From positions 1-64,000 of the forward strand of contig DGMY01000088.1 in assembly GCA_002388665.1 (NCBI GenBank): DNA of 64,000 nucleotides, read 5' to 3'. Below, one piece after another: positions 44,109-53,196 of this stretch. The notes below the pieces were generated by a model that was not told the DNA's origin, did not search any database, and worked only from the letters and a program-made list of their open reading frames with translations. Each line of letters opens with the position of its first letter. Position 1 is the first letter of the stretch. The position numbers and the translations under genes were made by a program. This DNA comes from Opitutia bacterium UBA4506 (lineage in GTDB: Bacteria; Verrucomicrobiota; Verrucomicrobiia; Opitutales; Puniceicoccaceae).

Positions 44109-46229
44109 TCAGGATACCTTCGTATCGGAGTCGTCTCCCGAATCGATTTCTTCGTCGACGAAGAGTTCTTGGCCGGGTTCATCGTCCTGCTCTTCACTCT
44201 CGTCCTCTTCGAGCACATCGACGAACTGGGCGCGAATGCTGTCCAACTTTTTGCTCAGGGACTCAAACTGGGTCCGGAGGCGGTTGGTGTTCTTCTCGAT
44301 GACTTCGTGCTGGCGTTGGGCACGACGAGCTGACTCGAGTTCCTCCAATGCGTCGTCGCGATGGCCGTCCAGAATTTCTTCCAGCATGGATTGGAAACGA
44401 CTCACGTAGGACTTGAGGTACTCGAGCCCTGCCTGGCGGGGCTGGTCGACCATGGTGAGAATGAGGTGGTCCTTCAAGTAGTCGGAGATGAATTGCCGGG
44501 CGTCCGCGCCGAGGCGCTTCTCCTTTTGATCAGGAGTGACTGGCTTTGAGGGAGTCTCGAGGTTACCGAAAAGAGCTTTGCGCACGCGCTTGTTGCTGCG
44601 CAGGAACAGGTAGTCGAGGAAGACCCGTGTGGTGGGAATGCTCTCTGGAGGAATTTTGACGGAATCCATGGGAGCCGAGGCCGGGGTCTCTGCGGTTTCC
44701 ATTTCGCTGAGGAGCTTGTCGTTGAGGTCGATCTTCAGTGACATCAGCGCGCTGATCTCGTCGGGCGAAAATTTCGCGCCTGCGTTGGGTTCAGCCAAGA
44801 GGGAACGCATGCGCTGGCGGCTTTCTTCCATCATCGTAGAAGATTCTCGCTCGAGCAGTGGTTCGAGGCGGTCTTTCTCGAGTTGGAGGAGGCTTTCCTC
44901 GGACTCGAACCAGGCGTCGATGACGTCGGAGACGCGGGAGGTCAGGCGCTTGACGTAGCGCTCGGAGTCAGTTTTTAGGACTTGCTCGTGATCGGTGATG
45001 GCATCCGCAAACGACTCGTTCCAATCGATCTCACGCAAGATGTCGACCGATGCAACTTTTTGATTCGCGCTATTGAGGCGGCTCTCAACGTTGTTCTTCA
45101 GGGTGCGGAATTGATCGACTGCGCGGGCCCCAAGATGGGTTTCGAGCCCACCTTGCATCCGGTCCACCCGGCGGAAGGTATCCGTCTTAAATTCCCGAAC
45201 GTATCCGCTTCCGTTGAGATATTCCTCCAGGTCGTCGTTCAACGCTTGGAAGCGTTCGTGGCCGGTGCCCCCGTCCAATTCCTCCGGCGAGAGTTGCCCT
45301 TTGCCGAGGATCTTTTGCGCGGAGTGGAGGAGGTCGATCGGGTAGACGTGGAGTCTCCCTTCCTCAAAGGCGTGACGGATCGTGGTGTTGATGGCCAGCG
45401 ATCGGAAGGCGTTGATGATTTGGTCCGGATCGGTACTCTCGAGGCTGGGGCGCAGGCGCCCGTCGGGTTCGAGATCTTTCTTGGAGTGGTCGGTGTTGAC
45501 GACCAGGAAGATGCGGCTGAAATTCGAGAGGAGGTCGTTGAACTCGTCGAATACCGGCTCGAGGAAGAGGTTATCGGCCTTAACGACAAACAGGGCACAG
45601 GCTGCGCGGTCGCGGAAATCACGGGTCATCCGGTCGTAGCCGAATTTCATCTTTGCATACAGCCCCGGAGTGTCGACCAGGACTGCCGCACCTTGGTCGA
45701 GCTCAGTGGCAGTTAAGCCGATGTCAACGCGGCGGATTGCACTGCGGAAATGGGTTTCCGGATCGAAGATCTCATCGCGGTCTTCGGTTTCTTTGATCGC
45801 CTTTACCAGCTCGGAGTGAGCGTCGCGGACGACTTGTTGCAGGGTCGAGTTGTCCGGGTAAGATGTCGTGCTACCGTCGTAGCGGGTGAGCGAATACTTT
45901 GGGGTGTCAGTGTGGCGGACGTAGACCAAGCAGGGGTAGGCCGGCAGACTGGAAACCTCACTCACGTAGGAGCCGCTGATGGCGTTCATGAGCGTCGATT
46001 TTCCACTCTTCAATGGCCCGAAAATCAGGAGGTAGGCTTCTTCGTTTTCGACTTGCTCGATGATTTTCTTCATCTCCTCACGGTCAGCTTTGAGCCCGTT
46101 GAGCAGGTCGCCCAGGTCGAAAGGAGCAGCGGCGCGATGGATCTCGGGGAGAGCTTCATCGATCGTTTGCTGGAAGGGTTTGAGAGTGTCAGAAAGGCTG
46201 GAGCAGAAGTCGCGGATTTCAGTTCTCAT
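44109..46229 (-). CDS. Dynamin-like large GTPase
   Basis: This 706-aa protein has an N-terminal GTPase domain: P-loop LLIFGPLKSGKSTLMNAISG (about residues 67-86), G3 AAVLVDTPGLYAKMKFGYDR and a G4-like FLVVNTDHSKKDLEPDGR. Long helical segments follow (NSANQKVASVDILREIDWNE; DALEELESARRAQRQHEVIE), ending in an acidic tail (EEDESEEQDDEPGQELFVDE). This is the layout of bacterial dynamin-like proteins, which remodel or protect membranes. No second dynamin partner gene is adjacent, and no clear membrane helix is visible. The function remains inferred. Confidence 0.8.
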   Translation of the reverse strand: MRTEIRDFCSSLSDTLKPFQQTIDEALPEIHRAAAPFDLGDLLNGLKADREEMKKIIEQVENEEAYLLIFGPLKSGKSTLMNAISGSYVSEVSSLPAYPCLVYVRHTDTPKYSLTRYDGSTTSYPDNSTLQQVVRDAHSELVKAIKETEDRDEIFDPETHFRSAIRRVDIGLTATELDQGAAVLVDTPGLYAKMKFGYDRMTRDFRDRAACALFVVKADNLFLEPVFDEFNDLLSNFSRIFLVVNTDHSKKDLEPDGRLRPSLESTDPDQIINAFRSLAINTTIRHAFEEGRLHVYPIDLLHSAQKILGKGQLSPEELDGGTGHERFQALNDDLEEYLNGSGYVREFKTDTFRRVDRMQGGLETHLGARAVDQFRTLKNNVESRLNSANQKVASVDILREIDWNESFADAITDHEQVLKTDSERYVKRLTSRVSDVIDAWFESEESLLQLEKDRLEPLLERESSTMMEESRQRMRSLLAEPNAGAKFSPDEISALMSLKIDLNDKLLSEMETAETPASAPMDSVKIPPESIPTTRVFLDYLFLRSNKRVRKALFGNLETPSKPVTPDQKEKRLGADARQFISDYLKDHLILTMVDQPRQAGLEYLKSYVSRFQSMLEEILDGHRDDALEELESARRAQRQHEVIEKNTNRLRTQFESLSKKLDSIRAQFVDVLEEDESEEQDDEPGQELFVDEEIDSGDDSDTKVS

Positions 46230-46449
46230 AGTGGTTGGACCAGTGTGTGTTCAGGTGGAGTCGAAATTGGTTGTTGGGGTGGAATCTATGCACCTCCGGG
46301 GGGATTTACAGCACACTCGGAGCCAAACTATTTTTCAATAGGAAAACCTTTGAGATTTTTCGAAAGTGACCAAATCTTTGCCGAGAACCTTTTTCTTGAT
46401 CTGGGGGGGAGGGAGGACTCCGGCCAGCCGGTTCCCTTGCGGGGACGTA

Positions 46450-47610
46450 TTACTGATCCAGCCAAGAGAGGATGGCGTCCGCCACTTGGGCCAGCTCGGC
46501 CTCCGTAAGCTCTGGGAAGATCGGGATGCTGACGCATTCGCTGGCGACTTGAGCCGCGTTTGGACAGGAGTGTGGGGCGAAGGGCGCAAAGCACTCCTGT
46601 TGGCTCAGTGGGAGAGGGTAGTAGATCTCCGAGCCGATTCCCGCGGTTTGCAAATGGGTGCGGAAGGATTCCCGCTGGTTCTCTCCGGGTATGCGCACGG
46701 TGAACTGATTCCAGGTGGTCTCATTGTGGGAGAAGATGAGGGGAGTGGTCAGGCGGGCGCCCTCGGGAATGCTCGGGCTCTTTTCCTCAACGGGTTGCCA
46801 GGCGTGGTCTGAGGTCGCCAGCGCTTCGAGGTAGGTTGCTGCATTGGTCCGCCGGTTGGCATTGTACTCTTGAAGCAGCGGAATTTTGATCCGGAGGAGG
46901 GCGGCTTGAAGGGCGTCCATGCGGAAGTTTGCCCCGATGGCCGGATGGAAATACTTGGGTTCCATTCCGTGTACCCGCAGAATTTTTGCGAGCGCCATGT
47001 CGTCGGAATCCGCTGCGAGGACGAGTCCGCCGTCGCCAAATCCTCCGAGGTTCTTTGTGGGGAAAAAGCTAATCGCGCCGTAGTCGCCGATCGTACCGGT
47101 GACTTTCCCGTGATGCGTGGCACCGATCGATTGGGCGCAGTCCTCGATGACGGTTATGCCATGCTTTTGGGCGATGGGCATAAGACGGGTCATGTCGGCG
47201 GATTGACCGAAGAGGTGGACGGGAATGATCGCGCGGGTGCGTTCGGTGATTCTGTCTTCGACGGACTCGGGGCAAAGGTTGTAGCTGAAGGGGCAGATGT
47301 CGGCGAACACCGGTCGGGCGCCAGTTCGGGCTACACAGCCGGCTGTCGCAAAGAAAGTGAAATCGGGTACAATCACTTCATCCCCCGGGCCAATTCCGGC
47401 CGTCATGAGGGCGAGCAAGATGGCATCCGTCCCTGAGCTGACTGATAACGATGCGGGAGCTTCCAGTACTGCGGCCGCTTCTGCTTCGAGGCTCGTGATT
47501 TCTTCTCCCAGGATGAATTGACCAGAGCGAAGAACTCGCGCGGAGGTCGCGAGAAGTTCGTCCATGATCGCATTGTTCTGGCGGGTTAGATCAAAGAGAG
47601 GAATCGTCAT
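46450..47610 (-). CDS. DegT/DnrJ/EryC1/StrS-family sugar aminotransferase
   Basis: This 386-aa PLP enzyme typically aminates nucleotide-linked keto-sugars or dehydrates deoxysugars. It has MTIPLFDLTRQNNAIMDELL, SVSSGTDAILLALMTAGIGP, GDEVIVPDFTFFATAGCVAR and VIEDCAQSIGATHHGKVTGT. The PLP lysine is in AISFFPTKNLGGFGDGG. It is the last gene of the manC-ruvX-kdsD run and follows kdsD by 3 bp, so it probably makes an amino sugar for surface polysaccharide. Confidence 0.93.
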   Translation of the reverse strand: MTIPLFDLTRQNNAIMDELLATSARVLRSGQFILGEEITSLEAEAAAVLEAPASLSVSSGTDAILLALMTAGIGPGDEVIVPDFTFFATAGCVARTGARPVFADICPFSYNLCPESVEDRITERTRAIIPVHLFGQSADMTRLMPIAQKHGITVIEDCAQSIGATHHGKVTGTIGDYGAISFFPTKNLGGFGDGGLVLAADSDDMALAKILRVHGMEPKYFHPAIGANFRMDALQAALLRIKIPLLQEYNANRRTNAATYLEALATSDHAWQPVEEKSPSIPEGARLTTPLIFSHNETTWNQFTVRIPGENQRESFRTHLQTAGIGSEIYYPLPLSQQECFAPFAPHSCPNAAQVASECVSIPIFPELTEAELAQVADAILSWLDQ

Positions 47611-47613
47611 GAC

Positions 47614-48597
47614 TCAGGTAACCGAGGGTTGGTAAATGTCGTGGAGACGGATGAGGCCGATTAGCGTGCAAACGTCGGGTTCGACGACAGGGAGGACTGA
47701 AATTTGAGAGGAGCGTGCTTCCATCAGCTCGGCGGCGGTTTGGAGATCCATCGAGGGGTGCGCGCAAACGGGGTTGTGGGTCATGATCGAGGCGACTTCA
47801 CGGTTGAGAAGGTGCTCGTCGCCTTCGAGTCCGCGCCTGAGATCGCCGTCGGTGAAAATTCCGAGGAGCCTGCCGGCGGAGTCGACCACGCAGGCTGCGC
47901 CGAGTGGTTTTCGAGTCATCGCCATGAGAACGGTCTTCACCGTCGCTTCAGGGCCGACGGTAGCGAGATGTTCGATGGGGTGGAGGACTGACTCGACGTT
48001 TAGATTCAATGCCTTCCCGAGTTGGCCGGAGGGGTGGAGGCTGAGAAAGTCTTTCCGGGTGAACCCGCGGGCTTCGACGAGGGCTCCGGCGAGGGCATCG
48101 CCGATCGCGAGTGCTAGAATCGCACTGGAGGTCGGCGCTACGCCGAGAGGATCGGCTTCGCGTTCAACCGATGCATCGAGGACTACGTCGACCCAGCTTG
48201 CCATGGGCGAATTGCGGTTGCCAAGGATTCCAATGATCGGGGAGCCGGTCCGCTTGATGGCGGCCTCGAGTCGGAGGATTTCTTCGGTCGCACCCGATTT
48301 GGAAATGGCCAGGATGGGATCGCCACGGGAAAAAAGACCGAGGTCCCCGTGAACCGCTTCGGCTGCATGAAGAAATACCGATGAGGTTCCGGTGCTGCGA
48401 AGGGTCGCGGCGATTTTCTGGCCGATGTGTCCCGACTTTCCGATGCCTACTATTACGACTTTCCCAGGGGAGTGGAGGATCAGGTCTACGGCTTTTTGAA
48501 ACTCATCGCCAAGTCTTTTGGAGCCGTCGAGAATGGATTGGGCCTCCAGTTCCATAATCTGTCGGCCAGTGTGTAGGGCGTCCGGTTCGTTAGGCAT
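47614..48597 (-). CDS. kdsD: D-arabinose 5-phosphate isomerase (KdsD/KpsF/GutQ)
   Basis: This 327-aa protein has a SIS domain (VVIVGIGKSGHIGQKIAATL, then HGDLGLFSRGDPILAISKSG) and two C-terminal CBS domains (GAACVVDSAGRLLGIFTDGD; SQISVLPVVEPDVCTLIGLI). It converts ribulose-5-phosphate to arabinose-5-phosphate for Kdo synthesis. The ATG at 48597 overlaps ruvX by 8 bp; the longer frame to 48633 overlaps more. Confidence 0.92.
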   Translation of the reverse strand: MPNEPDALHTGRQIMELEAQSILDGSKRLGDEFQKAVDLILHSPGKVVIVGIGKSGHIGQKIAATLRSTGTSSVFLHAAEAVHGDLGLFSRGDPILAISKSGATEEILRLEAAIKRTGSPIIGILGNRNSPMASWVDVVLDASVEREADPLGVAPTSSAILALAIGDALAGALVEARGFTRKDFLSLHPSGQLGKALNLNVESVLHPIEHLATVGPEATVKTVLMAMTRKPLGAACVVDSAGRLLGIFTDGDLRRGLEGDEHLLNREVASIMTHNPVCAHPSMDLQTAAELMEARSSQISVLPVVEPDVCTLIGLIRLHDIYQPSVT

Positions 48598-49072
48598 TGC
48601 GGGAATCGTCGCAGTTGTGGGGGTCGGGTTCAAGCAGGAGTTCGGAGGGAAGAGGCCCCAAGCTGTCGAGGAACTCGCGTAGAATCAATGTCGCCGCTGC
48701 GGAATCGAGCTGGCCGGTCTTTCGCTTCCGGCGAGCCTTTTTCATATTCCAGTGCTGCCCTGCGTCCTGGGAGGACATCCTTTCGTCGATAAGGTGAACC
48801 GGCAGGGGGCAGCGCTCCACTAGGCGGTCGCGGAAGCCTTCGACAACTTTGGCCATCTCTCCGGCGCTTCCATCGGGTCGAGCAGGATAGCCGAGGACAA
48901 GCTCACTCACCCGTTTTTCGCGGATGACTTTCTCAATGTAGTCGAGTCGACTGTCTTCGTTTCCGTCCACCGCGGCAGCGAGGGGGACGGGAACGCGTAC
49001 TTCATCGGCGTGCGCCAGACCGATCCGCTTCGATCCGTAGTCGATGCCCAACCAGGATTCCCGCTCACCCAT
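48590..49072 (-). CDS. ruvX: RuvX/YqgF Holliday-junction resolvase-like / pre-16S rRNA nuclease
   Basis: This 160-aa RNase H-fold protein has the metal-binding ESWLGIDYGSKRIGLAHADE and LVLGYPARPDGSAGEM. It also has HLIDERMSSQDAGQHWNMKK and DSAAATLILREFLDS with the second acidic site. Family members process pre-16S rRNA. It is embedded between sugar-activation genes and overlaps manC by 1 bp and kdsD by 8 bp. Confidence 0.92.
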   Translation of the reverse strand: MGERESWLGIDYGSKRIGLAHADEVRVPVPLAAAVDGNEDSRLDYIEKVIREKRVSELVLGYPARPDGSAGEMAKVVEGFRDRLVERCPLPVHLIDERMSSQDAGQHWNMKKARRKRKTGQLDSAAATLILREFLDSLGPLPSELLLEPDPHNCDDSRNA

Positions 49073-50151
49073 CAGAGGTAGGATTTTCCGTCCTTCAATG
49101 CCTCGACCTGCTTGACGAGCTTTTTGACGTCCTGTGCGCGGTCCTTTGGGCAGATGAGTGTAGCGTCGGGGGTGTGAATGACCATGAGGTCCTCGACCCC
49201 GACGAGACCGATGAGGTGCCCGCCTTCGGTCAACACGAGGTTGTTGGCACTCTGCTCGGATACGACCGTTCCTTTGAAGATGTTTCCGTCGTCGTTCTTC
49301 GGATGGTGCCGCTCAATTGCTGGCCACGAGCCGACGTCATCCCAGTCAAATGTGGATTGGACCATGACGACGTTCTCGGCCTTCTCCATGACGGCGTAGT
49401 CGATCGAAATTTTCTCAAGTTGAGGATACTCCCGTGGTAAAATTGCGGAAAGGGGTTCTCCGGCCGCAAGGGCGTTTCGAATTGAACTGAAGGATTCGTG
49501 GAGCGCTGGGCAATGGTTCTCAATCGCGCCGAGAATGGTGGAGGGCCGCCAAATGAATATACCAGCGTTCCAATAAAACCCGCCGTTGCTCAGATAACTC
49601 TCCGCGGTGGGGAGGTCGGGCTTTTCCACGAACCGTTCAACGGGCAGCGCTTTAGTGGTGTCGCTGGCCTTGGATTGAATGTAACCGTATCCAGTCGCAG
49701 GAAAGGTAGGCGTGATCCCGATCGTCGCAATCACGGGATCTTTCTCAGCCGCGTCGAATCCTGCAAGCAAATCAGCCCGGAACGCCTCGGTGTTGCCAAT
49801 CACATGGTCGGCCGGAAGCATCGCAAAGGCGTGATCGCCAGAGTTTTGCTCGACGAGAAGGGCCGCGAGGGCGACTGCGGGCGCGGTGTCGCGTCCGACG
49901 GGCTCGGCCACAATCTGCTCAGCTGGAATCTCGGGACAGATCTCCCGCACAGCGTCTACTTGTTCTGAATTTGTGATCACCCAAACCCGTTCTGCTGGTA
50001 CCAGCCCGTCCAAGCGGTCAATCGTTTGCCGGAGCATCGGCGTCTCTCCCACCACCGGAAGAAGATGCTTGGGACGACGCAGTCGACTTTGCGGCCAAAA
50101 CCGCTCCCCGCGTCCACCTGCCATGATCACTGCCGATCTTTTCAATTCCAT
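49072..50151 (-). CDS. manC: Mannose-1-phosphate guanylyltransferase
   Basis: This 359-aa single-domain GDP-mannose synthase has AVIMAGGRGERFWPQSRLRR then PKHLLPVVG, the nucleotidyltransferase signature. VPAERVWVITNSEQV follows, then FVEKPDLPTAESYLSNGGFY with WNAGIFIWRPSTIL, and SIDYAVMEKAENVVMV. There is no fused phosphomannose isomerase domain. It likely supplies GDP-mannose for the exopolysaccharide or lipopolysaccharide. Confidence 0.93.
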   Translation of the reverse strand: MELKRSAVIMAGGRGERFWPQSRLRRPKHLLPVVGETPMLRQTIDRLDGLVPAERVWVITNSEQVDAVREICPEIPAEQIVAEPVGRDTAPAVALAALLVEQNSGDHAFAMLPADHVIGNTEAFRADLLAGFDAAEKDPVIATIGITPTFPATGYGYIQSKASDTTKALPVERFVEKPDLPTAESYLSNGGFYWNAGIFIWRPSTILGAIENHCPALHESFSSIRNALAAGEPLSAILPREYPQLEKISIDYAVMEKAENVVMVQSTFDWDDVGSWPAIERHHPKNDDGNIFKGTVVSEQSANNLVLTEGGHLIGLVGVEDLMVIHTPDATLICPKDRAQDVKKLVKQVEALKDGKSYL

Positions 50152-50325
50152 AGGCGCGACTCTATAATCCCATTGCCCAAAGGGGGAATCCTTTTTCGAC
50201 CATTGAGGTAATTATTCGGATCCCCAGTTCTCTCACCGCGCGTCAACTTTAATTTACCAGCTTACCTAGATTAGGGATTTCTGTGGATTGAGGAGGGGGG
50301 CTCAGTCCGATTTGGACCCGGTGGT

Positions 50326-51840
50326 TTAGGAGGGGGGGAGGAAGTGGCGCTGCGGCGAGGAACGCTTTTGCTTCGTGTGGAGAAACTCGAAAATTTCGTG
50401 AGCGAAGTTATTTCCGATCCCCGGAATCTGTTGCAGTTCCTCCTTGGTGGCCGAGCGAATTCGCTGGATGGATCCAAAGGCCTTCATCAGCGTCTCTTTG
50501 CGCTTTGGCCCGAGGCCGGGGATGTCGTCGAGAATCGACTCCCGGATCTTTTTGGATCGGAGTTCCGCATTGAAGGAGTTCGCGAATCGGTGGGCCTCGT
50601 CACGCACTCGCTGAAGAAGGCGAATTGCGGGGTCATGGAGAGGGAGTCGCACTGGGGCCCGTTCGGTGGCGAAGATGATTGTTTCCTCCTTTTTCGCCAA
50701 TCCGATGAGCGGAGGCGGGGAGAGGTCAAGTATGAGAAACGCCCTCAGTGCCGCTGTTACTTGGCCTTTACCCCCATCAATTACGATTAGGTCAGGGAAA
50801 GGGGATCCCTGTTCCGCAATGCGGCGGTACCGGCGTCCGACGACTTCTTCCATCGCTCGAAAATCGTCATTTCCGTCGAATGACCGGATTTTGAATCGCC
50901 GGTAGTTCTTCTTGTCAGGTTTCCCTGCCGAGAATCGAACCATAGATGCTACTGTGAAGCTCCCGGAAATGTGGCTGATATCGAAGCACTCAATGGTTTT
51001 GGGAGCGTGATCAAGATTGAGGACCTCAGCGAGGCGTGCGGCTGTGTTTTCAGTGATGTTGTGTTCCGGCAGTGCTCGGGTGAATTTCCGGGTCTGCTCG
51101 ATTGTCTTTTTCAGTGCGAGGAGCGTGTCCCGAAGAGCAGCGGCCTCTTCAAATCGATGTTCGGCAGCGCGCTCCCGCATTTCGTCTTCCAGGTCGCGGA
51201 GCCATTCCCGGCTTTTACCATCCAGAAATGTGCAGGCTTTTTGAACCCGTTCCCGATATTCTTCTGGGGTCAGCTCATTGGCATGGCCGTAGATCTCTGC
51301 CCGGGCGTCGTCATAGAGACGGATACGTCCGTCAGGGAGCGTAATCGGATTCGCATCGGCCAGAAGAATGCCGAATTTTTGCCTCATCTGCGTGAGAGTC
51401 CGTCGGAGGGGCCCCGCATGGGCAAATGGGCCAAAATATAGGGATCCGTCTTGGGTGCGATTGCGCGATAGACGAAATTTCGGCAGTTTGCTTCCTAGGT
51501 CGACTCTTATGAGCAGGAAGCGTTTGTCGTCAGTGAAATCAGTATTGTAGCGCGGACGGTATTCTTTGATGAGTCGCCCTTCTAGCAAGAGAGCTTCCGC
51601 CTCAGATCGAACCTCGATCGTTTCGAGGTCGTGTACCAGCGTGACCATCGTCCGAATCTTCGGTTGATCAATTTGGCGAAAGCGCCCGGGTTGGAAATAC
51701 GAGGAAACCCTCTTCTTCAGGTCCTTGGCCTTACCCACGTAGATCACCTCACCCAATCGATCTTTCATGAGGTATACGCCGGGGTTGTGTGGCAGCCGAC
51801 GAAGAATTTCCTTGAGATTACCTGTCTCTGGAGTTCGCAA
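50326..51840 (-). CDS. uvrC: UvrC excinuclease subunit, compact form
   Basis: This 504-aa nucleotide-excision-repair nuclease is about 100 aa shorter than E. coli UvrC. The N-terminal GIY-YIG domain is intact (NPGVYLMKDRLGEVIYVGKA), as are the UVR helix (HRFEEAAALRDTLLALKKTI) and the RNase H-like domain (CFDISHISGSFTVASMVRFS, VIDGGKGQVTAALRAF, RDEAHRFANSFN). Tandem helix-hairpin-helix motifs close it (IPGLGPKRKETLMKAFGS, IPGIGNNFAHEIFEF). Only two cysteines are present, so the Fe-S-type cysteine cluster is missing, as is the middle region between the UVR motif and the RNase H domain. Confidence 0.92.
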   Translation of the reverse strand: MRTPETGNLKEILRRLPHNPGVYLMKDRLGEVIYVGKAKDLKKRVSSYFQPGRFRQIDQPKIRTMVTLVHDLETIEVRSEAEALLLEGRLIKEYRPRYNTDFTDDKRFLLIRVDLGSKLPKFRLSRNRTQDGSLYFGPFAHAGPLRRTLTQMRQKFGILLADANPITLPDGRIRLYDDARAEIYGHANELTPEEYRERVQKACTFLDGKSREWLRDLEDEMRERAAEHRFEEAAALRDTLLALKKTIEQTRKFTRALPEHNITENTAARLAEVLNLDHAPKTIECFDISHISGSFTVASMVRFSAGKPDKKNYRRFKIRSFDGNDDFRAMEEVVGRRYRRIAEQGSPFPDLIVIDGGKGQVTAALRAFLILDLSPPPLIGLAKKEETIIFATERAPVRLPLHDPAIRLLQRVRDEAHRFANSFNAELRSKKIRESILDDIPGLGPKRKETLMKAFGSIQRIRSATKEELQQIPGIGNNFAHEIFEFLHTKQKRSSPQRHFLPPS

Positions 51841-51904
51841 TTTTTAAGGATCTCTGTAGCGTCATGTTTTGTCAAATCAACGGAATTTCCGTCCTTTCTA
51901 ATTC

Positions 51905-53188
51905 ATGAGCCACAAATTTTCAGTAGCAGTCGTCAATGTCGGAGACGAGCTTTTGCTCGGGATCCGCGATAATTCTCACCTTGGTTACATCGGACAGCTG
52001 GTGTCGAGACGTGGGGGAGACCTTATTCAGGCGCACGTGGTGCGCGACGATGTGGAAGAGATCGCCGAGTCGATTTCCAATTCGATGAAATCTGCGGATA
52101 TTGTTTTTGTCACGGGAGGATTGGGGCCGACTGCCGACGATCTGACAAAAGAGGCGATGGCCAGAGTTCTCGGAACAAAGTTGATCCACGATGCTTCGGT
52201 AGAGAAGGCGATTCGGGAGAAGTTTCAATCCCTCGGAATAAGCATGTCGGAGAATAATCTGCGGCAGTGCCTGCGGCCAGCGGAGGCTGAGGTGATTCCG
52301 AATCGCTGGGGAACCGCTCCAGGGTTAAAAATCCACCGGGAAGAGTGTTTCGTTTATCTTCTGCCCGGCCCCCGGTCAGAGTTGCGGCCGATGATGGAGG
52401 AAAGCGTTCTTCCAGAATTGGAAACCAAAGGTTGTCTCTGCGACTGCTCCTCTTGGTTGCAGTTGCGAACAGCCGGGATGGGTGAATCCGCAGTAGAAAC
52501 TCGGTTGGCCCCGATTATGGAAAGCCGGCCAAACGTGCAGTTTGCTTTTTGTGCCCATGCTGGGATCGTAGACGTCCGTCTCTCCCCTGCCAGTCCCGAT
52601 ACTGGGACTGCGGCGGTGAATCAGGTCGGGGAAGAGTGCCGCCTTGTCTTGGGGGAAAACTTTTTTGGCTTTGGAGATGACTCTCTCGCGAAGATACTGA
52701 TTTTTCAGCTTCGCTGCTGGGGCCGCTCCCTAGCAGTTGCAGAATCCTGTACCGGCGGGCTACTTGCGAGTTCATTTACGGATGTCCCAGGTGCCTCAAA
52801 AGTATTCTCGGGTGGGGTGGTCGCTTATACAAATGCAACCAAGGTACAGATGCTTGATGTCCCGGAAGCGATTCTTCAGCAACACGGTGCCGTGAGTGCA
52901 GAGGCTGCTGTAGCGATGGCCACAGGGGCCGCGGAGCGCTTGGATTCGGACTACGCGATGGCTGTCACTGGGTTTGCTGGACCCGACGGGGGCACCGCTG
53001 AAAATCCAGTGGGTACGGTATACGCCGCACATTTCTCGCCTTCAGGGGTATGGTCAAAGAGAATGGTTCTCCCAGGTGATCGCTTCGCGGTCAAAGAAAG
53101 GGCAGTTAACGAGACTCTGGATTGGGCTCGGCGTACGTTGAACCGATACAAGCTCCACGATTTCCTCGCCTGCCCGGGCGACGAATAG
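51905..53188 (+). CDS. cinA: CinA family nicotinamide-nucleotide amidase/pyrophosphatase
   Basis: This 427-aa two-domain protein has an N-terminal MoaB/COG1058 domain (VAVVNVGDELLLGIRDNSHL, FVTGGLGPTADDLTKEAMAR). The C-terminal CinA amidohydrolase domain has VAESCTGGLLASSFTDVPGA, FSGGVVAYTNATKVQMLDVP and ITGFAGPDGG-type TGFAGPDGGTAENPVGTVY. It recycles NMN or ADP-ribose. It is divergent from uvrC across 64 bp. Confidence 0.93.
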   Translation: MSHKFSVAVVNVGDELLLGIRDNSHLGYIGQLVSRRGGDLIQAHVVRDDVEEIAESISNSMKSADIVFVTGGLGPTADDLTKEAMARVLGTKLIHDASVEKAIREKFQSLGISMSENNLRQCLRPAEAEVIPNRWGTAPGLKIHREECFVYLLPGPRSELRPMMEESVLPELETKGCLCDCSSWLQLRTAGMGESAVETRLAPIMESRPNVQFAFCAHAGIVDVRLSPASPDTGTAAVNQVGEECRLVLGENFFGFGDDSLAKILIFQLRCWGRSLAVAESCTGGLLASSFTDVPGASKVFSGGVVAYTNATKVQMLDVPEAILQQHGAVSAEAAVAMATGAAERLDSDYAMAVTGFAGPDGGTAENPVGTVYAAHFSPSGVWSKRMVLPGDRFAVKERAVNETLDWARRTLNRYKLHDFLACPGDE

Positions 53189-53196
53189 TCGAGCAA

